Origin: a virus
Strand: one strand, 5' to 3'
DNA length: 46,832 nucleotides
IMG/VR virus record: IMGVR_UViG_3300046665_000308
Coordinates: 1 to 46,832 of that record
The notes under the pieces are model-generated. The model did no database searches. It worked only from the letters and a program-made list of their open reading frames with translations, and was not told where the DNA came from. The translations under genes were made by a program, and so were the position numbers. Shown piece after piece: positions 22,583 to 31,381 of this stretch (position 1 is the stretch's first letter; every line of letters starts with the position of its first letter).

Positions 22583-22804
22583 TTAAGGCTTGTAATCTAT
22601 GTCTACAGATACACCAGATACGATGTATTTCTTATTCCCACCTAGTGAAGTTACATCGGCAAGATCAATGTAAATACTTTTGATTGTTAGATTATTTTCA
22701 CTCTGCCATTCGTTGACCTTGTCACTGACAAGCTGCATCAACTCTTGCTCAAGTTCTGACTTTTTCTGCTCTATTTCTTGAAGCATTTTTTGGTAGTCAT
22801 TCAT
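22583..22804 (-). CDS. Hypothetical coiled-coil protein (73 aa)
   Basis: The N-terminal half is a helix of Glu/Lys/Gln heptads (YQKMLQEIEQKKSELEQELM); the C-terminal half looks like strands (IKSIYIDLADVTSLGG). I recognise no family. It is part of the accessory group between the tail terminator and tail tube genes. Confidence 0.6.
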   Translation of the reverse strand: MNDYQKMLQEIEQKKSELEQELMQLVSDKVNEWQSENNLTIKSIYIDLADVTSLGGNKKYIVSGVSVDIDYKP

Positions 22805-22843
22805 ATCGATTCACCCCTTATGCTTGAATAAGGCTTTTAATTG

Positions 22844-23020
22844 CTAATCATTTGTTGATGGCAAATCTTGCCATTTAATAACTTTTTCACCATCGTCTAC
22901 TTTAAAAAATCCACCATTGTAGTAACTGATATCAACAATTTCATAATGAGGACCTTCAATAACGACAAGATACCGCCCTGCGCTTACAGGCTTCTCTTCT
23001 TTTAATTTTTTCCACATCAT
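22844..23020 (-). CDS. Small DUF551-like protein (57-58 aa)
   Basis: The frame opens with ATGATG one base after the tail-terminator stop. The peptide (MWKKLKEEKPVSAGRYLVVI, then EIVDISYYNGGFFKVDDGE) has the W..L.E..P..G.YLV pattern with the later YY..G.F of DUF551-type phage proteins, whose function is unknown. Tight spacing supports translation. Confidence 0.62.
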   Translation of the reverse strand: MMWKKLKEEKPVSAGRYLVVIEGPHYEIVDISYYNGGFFKVDDGEKVIKWQDLPSTND

Positions 23021-23021
23021 A

Positions 23022-23417
23022 TCAATTCACCCGATAACTTATAGAGACATTGTACTGCAAGAAATCACCGTTGTTGCCAAGGTTTTGTACTTGACCCTGT
23101 AAGCACTCTAATTGACCGACTGAGAAATATTCAAAGTGAGCTAGCCAAGCATCTGTAAGTTTTGTTATTGCCAATTCATGAGTATTTAAACGGGCCATGC
23201 AGTTGATAGAGATAATCCCTGTTCGTCTTGTGCAAGGTGTATCACCAATTGCTGCAATGATTGAACCACCCCACAACACGTTAATGTCACACCAAAGACC
23301 ATCAGCAGGAACTGTAAAATCCTTATTAGGATATTTAATTCTTGTTTGCTCAACGCCAGTAAATGCCATTGCTCTAGTGATAATGGCTTGTCGTGCTTGA
23401 TCTAAAGTCATTGCCAT
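23022..23417 (-). CDS. Tail terminator protein (lambda U-like, DUF4128 type)
   Basis: 131 aa from ATG 23417, one base after the previous stop, with GGTGG before it; the frame also extends upstream to 23441. The sequence (TLDQARQAIITRAMAF, then DGLWCDINVLWGGSIIAA and TRRTGIISINCMARL) fits the DUF4128 tail terminators that cap the tail tube. The order tail completion, terminator, tube is that of HK97 and lambda. Confidence 0.75.
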   Translation of the reverse strand: MAMTLDQARQAIITRAMAFTGVEQTRIKYPNKDFTVPADGLWCDINVLWGGSIIAAIGDTPCTRRTGIISINCMARLNTHELAITKLTDAWLAHFEYFSVGQLECLQGQVQNLGNNGDFLQYNVSISYRVN

Positions 23418-23418
23418 T

Positions 23419-23841
23419 TTAACCACCGTATTTCTGAGCAATATAATTAAAAGTTAGGCCATAGACACCTTGAGGGGCTTGTCTTGAATATCCGCCTGAA
23501 GTTTTCGTTGTTTCAGGCTTATCTGTGAAGTCGCCATACTCAATCTTAGTCGCATAAGGCGCATTTGTTTGGATGTAGACAGTTGAGTAAGGAACTAGGC
23601 GAGATAGAGCGCTTGTGCCCTTACTAATGGTTGAGCCACCACCCTTGTCTTTCTCTGATTCATTAAACGATTGGTCAGTCTGGTTAATGCTGACTCTGTG
23701 TGATGCTCTAAAAGCTCCTGTGTCTACAGGACTGGCTAATACAACCCCACCCAATGCATCAATGACAATATCTTTTTGTTTTTTTGTAAGGTCGGCTTCA
23801 ATTGTTTTAATGAAGGCACTCGGTTTGTTGTTCCAGCCCAT
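23419..23841 (-). CDS. Tail completion protein, HK97 gp10-like
   Basis: 140 aa. SPVDTGAFRASHRVSI and NAPYATKIEYG are the two signature segments of the HK97 gp10 family (minor capsid/tail completion), which binds the tail end at the connector. It overlaps the preceding gene by 35 bp and is followed by the tail terminator gene. Confidence 0.88.
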   Translation of the reverse strand: MGWNNKPSAFIKTIEADLTKKQKDIVIDALGGVVLASPVDTGAFRASHRVSINQTDQSFNESEKDKGGGSTISKGTSALSRLVPYSTVYIQTNAPYATKIEYGDFTDKPETTKTSGGYSRQAPQGVYGLTFNYIAQKYGG

Positions 23842-24097
23842 CGGTAATCACCTCTACTTTTCCAAACAGAATTTCAAATACTGCTTCACTCCCTACAGTA
23901 ACAACCCGACCATCCATAGTTGTTTTATGCCGAATTAGGTAACCCTTGTTGGTGTCAGCAAAGATAACGAACTTACATTCTTCGCCATCTAACATCACTT
24001 TTTTAGGTCCATTGTTCGATTTGCGAACTTCAACGTGATAAACGCCACCTTCATTAATGGCCTGAGTAATTAGATTTCCATCATCCAATTTAATCAT
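23807..24097 (-). CDS. Hypothetical head-tail region protein (96 aa)
   Basis: I take ATG 24097, which overlaps the upstream stop and has GAGGAAGG before it; an in-frame ATG at 24124 lies inside the upstream gene. The product is beta-rich (VYHVEVRKSNNGPKKVMLDG) and has no family I know. It overlaps the HK97 gp10-like gene. By position it could help joining head and tail. Confidence 0.6.
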   Translation of the reverse strand: MIKLDDGNLITQAINEGGVYHVEVRKSNNGPKKVMLDGEECKFVIFADTNKGYLIRHKTTMDGRVVTVGSEAVFEILFGKVEVITDGLEQQTECLH

Positions 24098-24489
24098 TAC
24101 ACCTTCCTCAATTGGGCAATCCATGTTGCGTCCGCTGGATCATGACCACAACTCATAACCCGATAATTACCACCTTCAATTACCCAAATATCATTCACAT
24201 CTGGTTCAACTAAAGTTTCAGCCGCATCTTTCACTTCATTTTGCAGTAGCACGGCTTTAGAGTCTGTTGCTCGGTAATCGATAGGCTTAACCAAATCTTT
24301 TGACCAGCTTCCAAATAAGACACCACGACCCCCATATACATATTCGGTGTATTCATCCTCACCTATGGCTGGATTAGAGCTAACAAGCTTTTTACGGGTA
24401 CATGTAAATGTATCCACCGCGTCTGCAAGCTCATCTTCTTCATTAAAAGCAACTGCCAGTTCTTGCTGAATCTCATCACGCATTCCCAT
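24097..24489 (-). CDS. Putative head closure/stopper protein (130 aa)
   Basis: The N-terminus is helical (MRDEIQQELAVAFNEEDEL) and the rest beta-rich (YVYGGRGVLFGSWSKDLV, then IWVIEGGNYRVMSC), which fits the small beta-barrel head-closure proteins found between the connector and tail completion genes. The role is from gene order; the family is not certain. Confidence 0.6.
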   Translation of the reverse strand: MGMRDEIQQELAVAFNEEDELADAVDTFTCTRKKLVSSNPAIGEDEYTEYVYGGRGVLFGSWSKDLVKPIDYRATDSKAVLLQNEVKDAAETLVEPDVNDIWVIEGGNYRVMSCGHDPADATWIAQLRKV

Positions 24490-24492
24490 GGC

Positions 24493-24879
24493 TTACTCCG
24501 TAATGACATAAGTGTTGATGTGATACTTCTCGCCCATAAAAGGCCCAAGCAGGTCAAGGATGAATTGCATATCGCCACTGATTGACTCTTCTTTGCCAGA
24601 CACATAGGTTTTGCTTACAGACGTACCTGATTGCGCTGAGACGGTTTTAGATGCAACAACACCTTCTTTTGTTGTATAGAGTTGACCAGTTGCAGCAAGT
24701 TTCGCTAAGTAAGCACCTGCTGTAAGAATTGCATCTGGAACTTCGCCTTCTGGATATTCTGGTAAATTTCTAGCATTAAGCCACGCATTAGCCTGTATTA
24801 CAGCAAGGTTAGGATCACCAGTTCCCCACCAGTTAGGCCCTAGCTTTAAAGTCACACTTTCGACTGTCACATAGTTCAT
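24493..24879 (-). CDS. Head-tail connector (phage DnaT-like family)
   Basis: 128 aa. LAVIQANAWLNARNLPEYPEG, then AILTAGAYLAKLA and a C-terminal ILDLLGPFM helix, fit the phage family annotated as DnaT-like ssDNA-binding, which is structurally a head-tail adaptor of the HK97 gp6 type. It is the first gene after the capsid genes. Confidence 0.75.
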   Translation of the reverse strand: MNYVTVESVTLKLGPNWWGTGDPNLAVIQANAWLNARNLPEYPEGEVPDAILTAGAYLAKLAATGQLYTTKEGVVASKTVSAQSGTSVSKTYVSGKEESISGDMQFILDLLGPFMGEKYHINTYVITE

Positions 24880-24907
24880 AGCTTAATCCTAAAAATCTAA
24901 TTAAGAA

Positions 24908-24927
24908 GGACGGCCCGAAAGCCGCCC
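24908..24927 (-). terminator. Weak hairpin after the small capsid-linked gene
   Basis: On the minus strand GGGCGGC and GCCGTCC form a 7-bp stem (one G-U pair), followed only by TTCTTAATT, so it may pause rather than stop polymerase. Confidence 0.5.
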
Positions 24928-24935
24928 TGCTTTAG

Positions 24936-25121
24936 TTATGCACCACCATTAAGCGGAGCTTCTGGCACTGGAACCGCTACTTCAGGGTCTGTGATGCCAT
25001 AATCTGCTGCTGTTTTGGCAGGATCGAACATTGTGCCCGCTGCTAATGTGTCAGTTGCATCATCAGCATATCGGCGGTCTGTTGGGTATTGGTATTTGTA
25101 GTCTGGTTGCTTCTCAGCCAT
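24936..25121 (-). CDS. Small acidic hypothetical protein after the capsid gene (61 aa)
   Basis: A short polar protein with Pro/Ala at the C-terminus (EVAVPVPEAPLNGGA) and YKYQYPTDRRY near the N-terminus. AAGGAG lies before its ATG. It lies 11 bases after the capsid stop, where some phages place a capsid decoration or head-fibre protein; nothing beyond position supports this. Confidence 0.6.
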   Translation of the reverse strand: MAEKQPDYKYQYPTDRRYADDATDTLAAGTMFDPAKTAADYGITDPEVAVPVPEAPLNGGA

Positions 25122-25132
25122 GACTGATCTCC

Positions 25133-26149
25133 TTAAAGGTTAGTAATTAGGAAGCGGATTGAGGTGTCTTCTGGTGACGTCACAAGATCCCAGTTTTCAG
25201 CTTTTTGTAAATCTGCCCAAGAAGCACTTAAAGATTCACGCTCAGTACCACCGGTTAAAGTGTCTTTAGGTGCAATGAAGCTAAAACCTTGTGGATGGAT
25301 CAACATATTGCGACGAGTCCAAAGGGTTTCATGACCGGCACCATTACCAGTTGATTGGGTTTCTTCAACTTTTAAGTCCTTCGCCCCAGGCACTGAGTCA
25401 TATGCAAATGCACGTGGACCAGCAAGAATAGAAATAAACTTAGCATTTGCCCCAGTGCCGATTTGCGTGTTTCGGTCTGTTTCAATGACCGCGCGGCCGT
25501 TGTAAACCTTGATTGGAGGCAAGTTGTCACTAGTGGTTACCTCTTCAAGTAATTGTTGTTTACGCATCTTTGCAGCAATACGTGAATGCACAAACATCAC
25601 ACCACGTCCACGCAAACTTGCATTCATTGTGCTTTCAGCATCGATATAAGCGTCTACTGACCAACGAGACGAATCTGTCGCGGTTGCTAAGGAAATATCA
25701 GTAGTGAATCGTTTACCGTTTGCTTGGTCATAATTACGCAAACCAATAACTGTTGCTAAAGCTCGGTTTTCAGCGGCTTGTTGCCAATACTTATTCAGCA
25801 TTCCACCGATAAGCTCAAGTGAATTGACTTTAGATAAATATTGCCCAAGAACTGACTCAAGGAAACCTTCGTTCAAAAATGCAACACGGCCTTGCATTTC
25901 ACCTGCATCGATTGAGCGAGGCATTGCAATATCGGTCAGAATGGTGTTGCCATAGTTCTGTTCAACATTGCCATCCACACCGTTGATGTATGGGACAACA
26001 AAGGTTGAAGAACCGCTTGTTAGCAATGGACGTAATGATTCATCCGAAACAAATGCACCAGATTGTACAAGTGGCGAAACTGCCACAGGGTTTGGACGCA
26101 GATAAGATAAAACTACGTCACGGTTAAATACTTCTACTAAAGAAGGCAT
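25133..26149 (-). CDS. Major capsid protein (HK97 fold)
   Basis: 338 aa, in the place after the scaffold gene. The pattern STFVVPYINGV near the start, a long spine helix region (LIGGMLNKYWQQAAENRALATVIGL cut across 130-155), and C-terminal strands (RRNMLIHPQGFSFIAP) fit the HK97-fold capsids of lambda-E-like phages. No protease gene accompanies it, so it probably uses the separate scaffold. GGAGTAACTCC surrounds its start. Confidence 0.88.
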   Translation of the reverse strand: MPSLVEVFNRDVVLSYLRPNPVAVSPLVQSGAFVSDESLRPLLTSGSSTFVVPYINGVDGNVEQNYGNTILTDIAMPRSIDAGEMQGRVAFLNEGFLESVLGQYLSKVNSLELIGGMLNKYWQQAAENRALATVIGLRNYDQANGKRFTTDISLATATDSSRWSVDAYIDAESTMNASLRGRGVMFVHSRIAAKMRKQQLLEEVTTSDNLPPIKVYNGRAVIETDRNTQIGTGANAKFISILAGPRAFAYDSVPGAKDLKVEETQSTGNGAGHETLWTRRNMLIHPQGFSFIAPKDTLTGGTERESLSASWADLQKAENWDLVTSPEDTSIRFLITNL

Positions 26150-26166
26150 GGAGTTACTCCCAATAA

Positions 26167-26892
26167 TTAATTATTAAATTCGCCATTCGCTACTGCTGTC
26201 TGGAACCCTTGAGGATCATTCTTTTGGAAATCCAAACGCTCTTGCGTGGTCATTTCACTTGGTTTCTTGGCAGCTCCACCACCTGAACCACCGCCAGAAG
26301 CCCCACTTCCTGACGCATTTGAAGCAACAATTAATGGCTTGAATGCCACATTGCCGCGAAACTCTTTTTTGAGGTCATCAATACTCAATGCACTAGGTTT
26401 GCCCTGCGAATCTAGTACACGTACTTTGACTTCACCGCTTTCAGTTGTTTCAACTTGAAGACGGTTTGTAATGTGTGGAAGCAATACTGCCTCCGAGCCT
26501 TTGATAGAAAGCTCACTTGCTAATGATTGTGCTGTTTGCCCGACAGTTAATTTGTAGACTTGGTCTTGCAGTGCTTTGGTCGCTTCTGTATGTTTAGCTT
26601 CGGCTTGCTCAAGTTTGGTTTGCCAAGATGCTTCCAATGCGGCTATATCGCCTTTCTTGCGTGCTGCTTCTTCAGTTTCTCGGCGAGCTTGATCTTCAGC
26701 CTCTTGACGTTTCTTTTGCTCAGCCTTTTTTTCAGCAAGCAATTCTTCGTTTTTCTTCTTAAGGCCTTCAATATCACTATTGTCTTGCTGCGGCAGACCT
26801 TCAATTTTTAAATAAAATGCACCATCTTTTTCTTCGTAAAGTGCTTTCATTTCTTCAGATAAGCCCTCTAGGCTATCGAGTTTGTATTTCAT
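26167..26892 (-). CDS. Scaffolding protein
   Basis: 241 aa from ATG 26892, with AGGGAG before it; an upstream in-frame start at 26946 is less likely because it falls in the terminator. The middle is a long charged coiled coil (EELLAEKKAEQKKRQEAEDQ and onward, about 50-110), followed by a Gly/Ser-rich linker (ASGSGASGGGSGG) and a C-terminal helix that would bind capsid. This layout and its place just before the capsid gene identify a phage scaffold (minor structural GP20-like). Confidence 0.85.
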   Translation of the reverse strand: MKYKLDSLEGLSEEMKALYEEKDGAFYLKIEGLPQQDNSDIEGLKKKNEELLAEKKAEQKKRQEAEDQARRETEEAARKKGDIAALEASWQTKLEQAEAKHTEATKALQDQVYKLTVGQTAQSLASELSIKGSEAVLLPHITNRLQVETTESGEVKVRVLDSQGKPSALSIDDLKKEFRGNVAFKPLIVASNASGSGASGGGSGGGAAKKPSEMTTQERLDFQKNDPQGFQTAVANGEFNN

Positions 26893-26935
26893 GTTATGCT
26901 CCCTGAGCGGTTTTGCAGTCACAAACTGCGGGCAA

Positions 26936-26959
26936 TAAAAAAGCACCCGAAGGTGCTAA
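26936..26959 (-). terminator. Strong intrinsic terminator before the scaffold gene
   Basis: On the minus strand AGCACC-TTCG-GGTGCT, a UUCG tetraloop hairpin, is followed by TTTTTTATT. It is one of the strongest in the window and stands between the head-assembly and capsid genes. Confidence 0.88.
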
Positions 26960-26967
26960 GGTTTAAT

Positions 26968-27078
26968 TTATTTGGTAGGTTTGTTAATTCTTCTAAGCCA
27001 TCGACGCAATCTGAACTTACTTCGCGTTGAAAGTCTTGAAAGCTCTAATGAGCCTTCGCCTGTTAAATCAATGATCAT
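26968..27078 (-). CDS. Small basic ORF coupled to the MuF gene (36 aa)
   Basis: The ATG overlaps the MuF stop (ATGA, 27075-27078) and a terminator follows 9 bases after its stop. The peptide ends very basic (STRSKFRLRRWLRRINKPTK). Coupling and fit between gene and terminator support translation; no function is known. Confidence 0.5.
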   Translation of the reverse strand: MIIDLTGEGSLELSRLSTRSKFRLRRWLRRINKPTK

Positions 27079-28160
27079 AATCCCAACCTCTTAAACATTT
27101 CTTCATCAAGCTTTTTGAGTTCTGCAAGTGTGAATGGCTGACCCGTTAAAGGATCGACAAACTTATCCAGAGAGTATTTACCCTCTTTGAAAAGTTTGTA
27201 TCGTGATGGCCCAAGCCAAGACTTTTGAAAAACCACATCCTGCTTATCGAACCAGCCTTTAAACGTTGTATTTGAATCAACAACGCCTATTTCGCCTTCA
27301 CCTTTCACTTTGTTGTTGAATGGACGCATACCGATTGTTTTACCTGATGGATCTACAACAGGTATTAGAATCGATCTACAGTTCGGGTGAAGTGGTGGCA
27401 CAGGATGAGGTTCATCTTTCTTGTAAACCTTGTCTGAGTAGCCCATACAGATTTTAGAAGTGCGACTATCCAGTGTTGCTATGAACTTCACATACTCAAC
27501 ACCAATGGCAGTGTATGTTTCATTCAAGGCCACATTAGATACATGACTCCGAGCAGTACGAACCATTGTAGAAATCTGGTTTCTACTCTGATCAAGCAAT
27601 CCATCTTGGTAATTAAGAGCTTTCTTTCCCTTAATTCGTTGGACAATTTGTTGATTAGTCTGGCCTTGTGATAATCCGTCTCTAAGTGTTTGCTCTACCC
27701 TGACACGAACATCATCGGCAATTCTCGCAAAGATAGAATCAAGTAACACACCACCACTTAAAGGTGCCTTCTTGGCCTTATTGATTAGTGTCTTACCATT
27801 TGGCTCTATTTTGCGATTAGCAAGGGTTTTAGCCTGATATAAAGCTTCGTATACTGCTAAAGCTGTAGCGCTTACTGTGAAGCTCTCAAGCAACCCTGAT
27901 GCAATACTTGCCTGCCAAGTCTGAACCAATGTCCTAACTTCTTTTAAAACAGGTGTTGTGTATTGCCCTGCCATCAATGCTGTCTTTTCAGCATCTGACA
28001 GTTCATCAAGCAAATCTCTCAACTTAGATAACATCTCAAATGAAAGAGAATCAAATTGAGCTAGGAGATTGTTGATTTCAGTTGATGAAAGCCGATACAG
28101 ATAAGCCTGATGTGATATTAGAGCATCAAGAAGTGCTTGTTGTGACAACTGGCTGTTCAT
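27075..28160 (-). CDS. Minor head protein, MuF domain (SPP1 gp7-like)
   Basis: 361 aa. The MuF motif is in the C-terminal half: ATLDSRTSKICMGYSDKVY, then PVPPLHPNCRSILIPV, with the conserved Cys and His. A helical N-terminal region (about 1-130) precedes it. MuF proteins bind the portal and are packed in small copy number. It overlaps the portal gene by 35 bp. Confidence 0.9.
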   Translation of the reverse strand: MNSQLSQQALLDALISHQAYLYRLSSTEINNLLAQFDSLSFEMLSKLRDLLDELSDAEKTALMAGQYTTPVLKEVRTLVQTWQASIASGLLESFTVSATALAVYEALYQAKTLANRKIEPNGKTLINKAKKAPLSGGVLLDSIFARIADDVRVRVEQTLRDGLSQGQTNQQIVQRIKGKKALNYQDGLLDQSRNQISTMVRTARSHVSNVALNETYTAIGVEYVKFIATLDSRTSKICMGYSDKVYKKDEPHPVPPLHPNCRSILIPVVDPSGKTIGMRPFNNKVKGEGEIGVVDSNTTFKGWFDKQDVVFQKSWLGPSRYKLFKEGKYSLDKFVDPLTGQPFTLAELKKLDEEMFKRLGL

Positions 28161-29583
28161 TTGTCACTCCTGGTGTATATCCGGTCATTGGTCGATTGAC
28201 CGCTTCACTTTCAACACGAAGCTGCTCATCTTCAAAACTAATCTCTGGTACTTTGCCCGTTGTTAGAATCTCATGGAATGTTTCCATACTCATGCGACCT
28301 GCAAGCACCATTTCCCAATAGAACTTAAGTGTATTAAGGTCAAGCTTACCTTTAGCAAAGTCTTGCTTAATTGTAAGTTTCGCTTTAGAACCACTTCCGT
28401 AATATGCAGCACACCACTTGATGGCATATTCCATCGCCTCATTGGTATTGGCCACACATAAAGACAGCACACTGTATTGAGCTAACTTCTCATTATTTGA
28501 TTCTGTGGCAGTCTTATTGGCTTGTTCTGTTTCAAGAATCTTCGCCCCCATTGCCTGCATGTATTTTTCTTTAGCATCCATAGCTTGCTTGGCTAAGGTG
28601 CTTTCAGTTACTTGCTTGTAATCAAATGATGAGCCTTTAGGAAGCATTAAAGGATTCTTGGAACCTAAACGAATGCCTTCCTTTTGCAACCAATCACGCC
28701 ACTCAGTATCAAGTTCATTAATAACTGGTTGGGCCTGTCCACAGATAAACACCATTTCTTCATAGCTTGCGCTGTTCTGATAATGGGCTAGATTCATAGT
28801 GACAATCGGTTCTAAAGGTATCGGGTCAATATTCCAATCATTAGCCAAAGACCCCAAAGGAATAAAAGGAATTTCATTCCATCTTTGGCCTAATGAATTT
28901 GTTGGATAGTTGATATCCCCACCCTGTAGTTCACCCGACTTATCTGAATACACCTGAACGTTATATTCATTCTTATCGTCAAGGCGAAGGACTCGGTAAG
29001 TATTGATTTCCTTCTTAGAGAACTCATCTTCTGGATCTTTTTCAGTTGACTTCTCATGCAAAACAATAAGCTCAGGTTTATAGACCGAACCAACTCGCTT
29101 TAGACTCCAGTTGATAATACTAAGAGAGTCATAGAATAGGATTGTTGGTCGAATACCTAAGTTTTCAGCTTGTTGCAAAGATACATTGCCATTTGTAGTT
29201 GGATAATCAACAAATAATCCACCACGTGCATGCTTTAATTGACCTTGTAAAGCAGATTGAGCAACTTGATATATTGACTTACCTGTACCATCTGCATCGT
29301 ATTTAAGAAAATCCATTCCATCCGGTTCGAATGTTGGATCCTCAGCAAATACCACACCGACCATCTTGGTTAATGTGTCTTTTGAAATCTCATAGAAGAC
29401 AGCACGGGTTAAATAAGCCAAGTAATATTGATCATTCTGCATTAAGTCAGACGATACATTGGGTTTCGGTAAATAAAGTTCGCCTCGTTTTTTTACTTTG
29501 GCAGAACCATCACAGACATCGTCGATAGTTTCCCAACGCTTTTTCATGTCTGCATAAGCTTGATGTTCAGTATTAACTGGCAT
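28126..29583 (-). CDS. Portal protein (DUF4055 family)
   Basis: 485 aa. It starts MPVNTEHQAYADMKKRWETI and shows GELYLPKP, the KTMVG-like segment TKMVGVVFAEDP, then HARGGLFVDYPT, all typical of DUF4055 portal-type proteins. The portal ring is the DNA gate and terminase dock. It lies between the large terminase (one-base overlap) and the MuF gene. Confidence 0.88.
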   Translation of the reverse strand: MPVNTEHQAYADMKKRWETIDDVCDGSAKVKKRGELYLPKPNVSSDLMQNDQYYLAYLTRAVFYEISKDTLTKMVGVVFAEDPTFEPDGMDFLKYDADGTGKSIYQVAQSALQGQLKHARGGLFVDYPTTNGNVSLQQAENLGIRPTILFYDSLSIINWSLKRVGSVYKPELIVLHEKSTEKDPEDEFSKKEINTYRVLRLDDKNEYNVQVYSDKSGELQGGDINYPTNSLGQRWNEIPFIPLGSLANDWNIDPIPLEPIVTMNLAHYQNSASYEEMVFICGQAQPVINELDTEWRDWLQKEGIRLGSKNPLMLPKGSSFDYKQVTESTLAKQAMDAKEKYMQAMGAKILETEQANKTATESNNEKLAQYSVLSLCVANTNEAMEYAIKWCAAYYGSGSKAKLTIKQDFAKGKLDLNTLKFYWEMVLAGRMSMETFHEILTTGKVPEISFEDEQLRVESEAVNRPMTGYTPGVTNEQPVVTTSTS

Positions 29584-30881
29584 TAGTAAACCATTCCTAT
29601 ATCTAGTGATCTTGCAGGACGAATAATCGGGAAGCGTTTAGCAAGAGGATATCCGCCTGCATCTCCAACATGGTCCAAGCCTGATTTCTTATCGGGCATT
29701 CCAAAATCGTCATAAACTTGCTGCTCAAAAGTCTCTGTAAGCCTTGGGCATTTATTTGTGTTGACTAAGAGTGTTCGCTCACCATTGCCATTTAAGATCA
29801 GAGCATTTACTGCATTAATACGGTCTTTAATGTTTGGGTTCGTCGTATTGACCTCTACCCTTAAACCCTTCTGTCTTAAAATTGCATGATCTGATTCACT
29901 ACTCTTTTTAGAGGATGTCGCTTGACCTGCCGCATCAGGGATAATCGTCATCTCATGGTTAGGAAATCTTTCAATCAGAAGGTCTGCCATTGTTGGGGTA
30001 TCACGAACACCAACCATTTCATCCAAGGCCATTGGTCTACCATTCCGAATGACATAAATCACAGCAGCCATCTTCAAGACGTTGAAGTCCATACCAATGA
30101 GTAAGGCCTCATTCGGTCTTATTTCTTCATCTGTATGGTTTAAGGTTCGATCAAAGTCTGGATATACAGCGCCACTCGTTAAATTGACAAACTGTCCTTT
30201 TAAATAGGCAGAAATCAACTGAGGTGGGTAAGACTCAAACAAGGATGCAATGTAATCATCTGGAAGATTAGCCTCATTGTCGTATGTAGAGGCTTGAATC
30301 ATTCCATATAGGGCGCGCTTAGCATCACTTAGGTTTGCTTCTTTAACGAACTGCTCATGAGTAAACTTAAAGCCTTCAGGTGTTGTTGCCACATCAATGC
30401 CGTTCAACAACCCAGCTTGCTTATAACGCATGCGAGCAATGATCTTACGCCAAGCTTGCTGAGCCTTGACCTTAGTCATCACATCTAGCTCATCAATCAG
30501 TGCATGACCAATCTTAAAACCTACAATAGTGTTGGGCTTTTCCATTGAGCGACAAATGATTGTGCTTCTGTACTGTCGCCCATAGTAGATATCAACTTCT
30601 TTGTTGGACTCGTAGATCTTAGTCTTTAAGCCCCAATCAAATGCAACCTCATCAATTGTCGGGAAGAAGATATCTCGGATCTGTGGGTAGGTTGGAGCAA
30701 AGTAACCCAAAGGTACTTTAGGAAATGCCCAAGACTTATCGCAAAGACTTGAACATCCAACCCATGTTTTACCTGAACCAAAACCTGCAACGAACGCTCT
30801 AAATTTATTTGGTAGTTGAAGAAAGTTAGCTTGAGGCACATTCAGTGTTGGATTGATGTTCGGCATCTTTTTTACTCGCAT
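29583..30881 (-). CDS. terL: Terminase large subunit
   Basis: 432 aa packaging motor. Walker A is GFGSGKTW (about 33-40); an acidic Walker B-like stretch ALIDELDVM lies near residue 128. The nuclease domain begins near LLIGMDFNVLK with the metal-binding Asp and includes IIPDAAG. It is of the PBSX/Terminase_3-like type. The start overlaps the small subunit by 56 bp; ATG 30866 (MPNINPT) is an alternative. No SD decides between them. Confidence 0.92.
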   Translation of the reverse strand: MRVKKMPNINPTLNVPQANFLQLPNKFRAFVAGFGSGKTWVGCSSLCDKSWAFPKVPLGYFAPTYPQIRDIFFPTIDEVAFDWGLKTKIYESNKEVDIYYGRQYRSTIICRSMEKPNTIVGFKIGHALIDELDVMTKVKAQQAWRKIIARMRYKQAGLLNGIDVATTPEGFKFTHEQFVKEANLSDAKRALYGMIQASTYDNEANLPDDYIASLFESYPPQLISAYLKGQFVNLTSGAVYPDFDRTLNHTDEEIRPNEALLIGMDFNVLKMAAVIYVIRNGRPMALDEMVGVRDTPTMADLLIERFPNHEMTIIPDAAGQATSSKKSSESDHAILRQKGLRVEVNTTNPNIKDRINAVNALILNGNGERTLLVNTNKCPRLTETFEQQVYDDFGMPDKKSGLDHVGDAGGYPLAKRFPIIRPARSLDIGMVY

Positions 30882-31347
30882 CTACAACATGAATAGTGAC
30901 ATTTACAGGTGTTGGATCATCCCCTGCACCATCTTCGCCATCTCTAATACGCTGAACTTCTAATTTCTTCAATTCGATATCAATAAGCTGTAAATCATGT
31001 CCATGCATTTCATCTCGAATCTGTTTGATGATGCCTTGTTTCATGATTTTATTTTTGCCCCAATCTTCATACATTTTTTGAAGTTCATTGAGCCTTACAG
31101 CTTTATTAGCTAGAGGAATATCGTAAACATTGGATTTAAATTCTTCTCTTGTTTTATAAAAAAGCTCTTTAAGCTTCTTCGCCATTTTCTCGCCTGTCAC
31201 TTTGGTTGGGTCATACCCAGCGCACTGCATGCGATCAATTTCAATGTTAAATCTGTTCTTTACAGCGTCTGCTACTTGCTGGGGTGATTCAAAGCATGCA
31301 AGAGACTGAACTATAAAGATTTTCATAGGATCAGTTAGTTTTGCCAT
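30826..31347 (-). CDS. Terminase small subunit (DUF2280 family)
   Basis: 173 aa. The N-terminus (MKIFIVQSLACFESPQQVADAVKNRF) is a helix-turn-helix-like DNA-recognition domain and the rest is coiled coil (YKTREEFKSNVYDIPLANKAVRLNELQ). DUF2280 proteins lie directly before terL in many Acinetobacter phages and should recognise the packaging site. The packaging type (cos or pac) cannot be read from the sequence. Confidence 0.85.
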   Translation of the reverse strand: MAKLTDPMKIFIVQSLACFESPQQVADAVKNRFNIEIDRMQCAGYDPTKVTGEKMAKKLKELFYKTREEFKSNVYDIPLANKAVRLNELQKMYEDWGKNKIMKQGIIKQIRDEMHGHDLQLIDIELKKLEVQRIRDGEDGAGDDPTPVNVTIHVVDASKKDAEHQSNTECASS

Positions 31348-31381
31348 AACCCCCTCGTCGTATAGATGTGTAAAGAATCTC

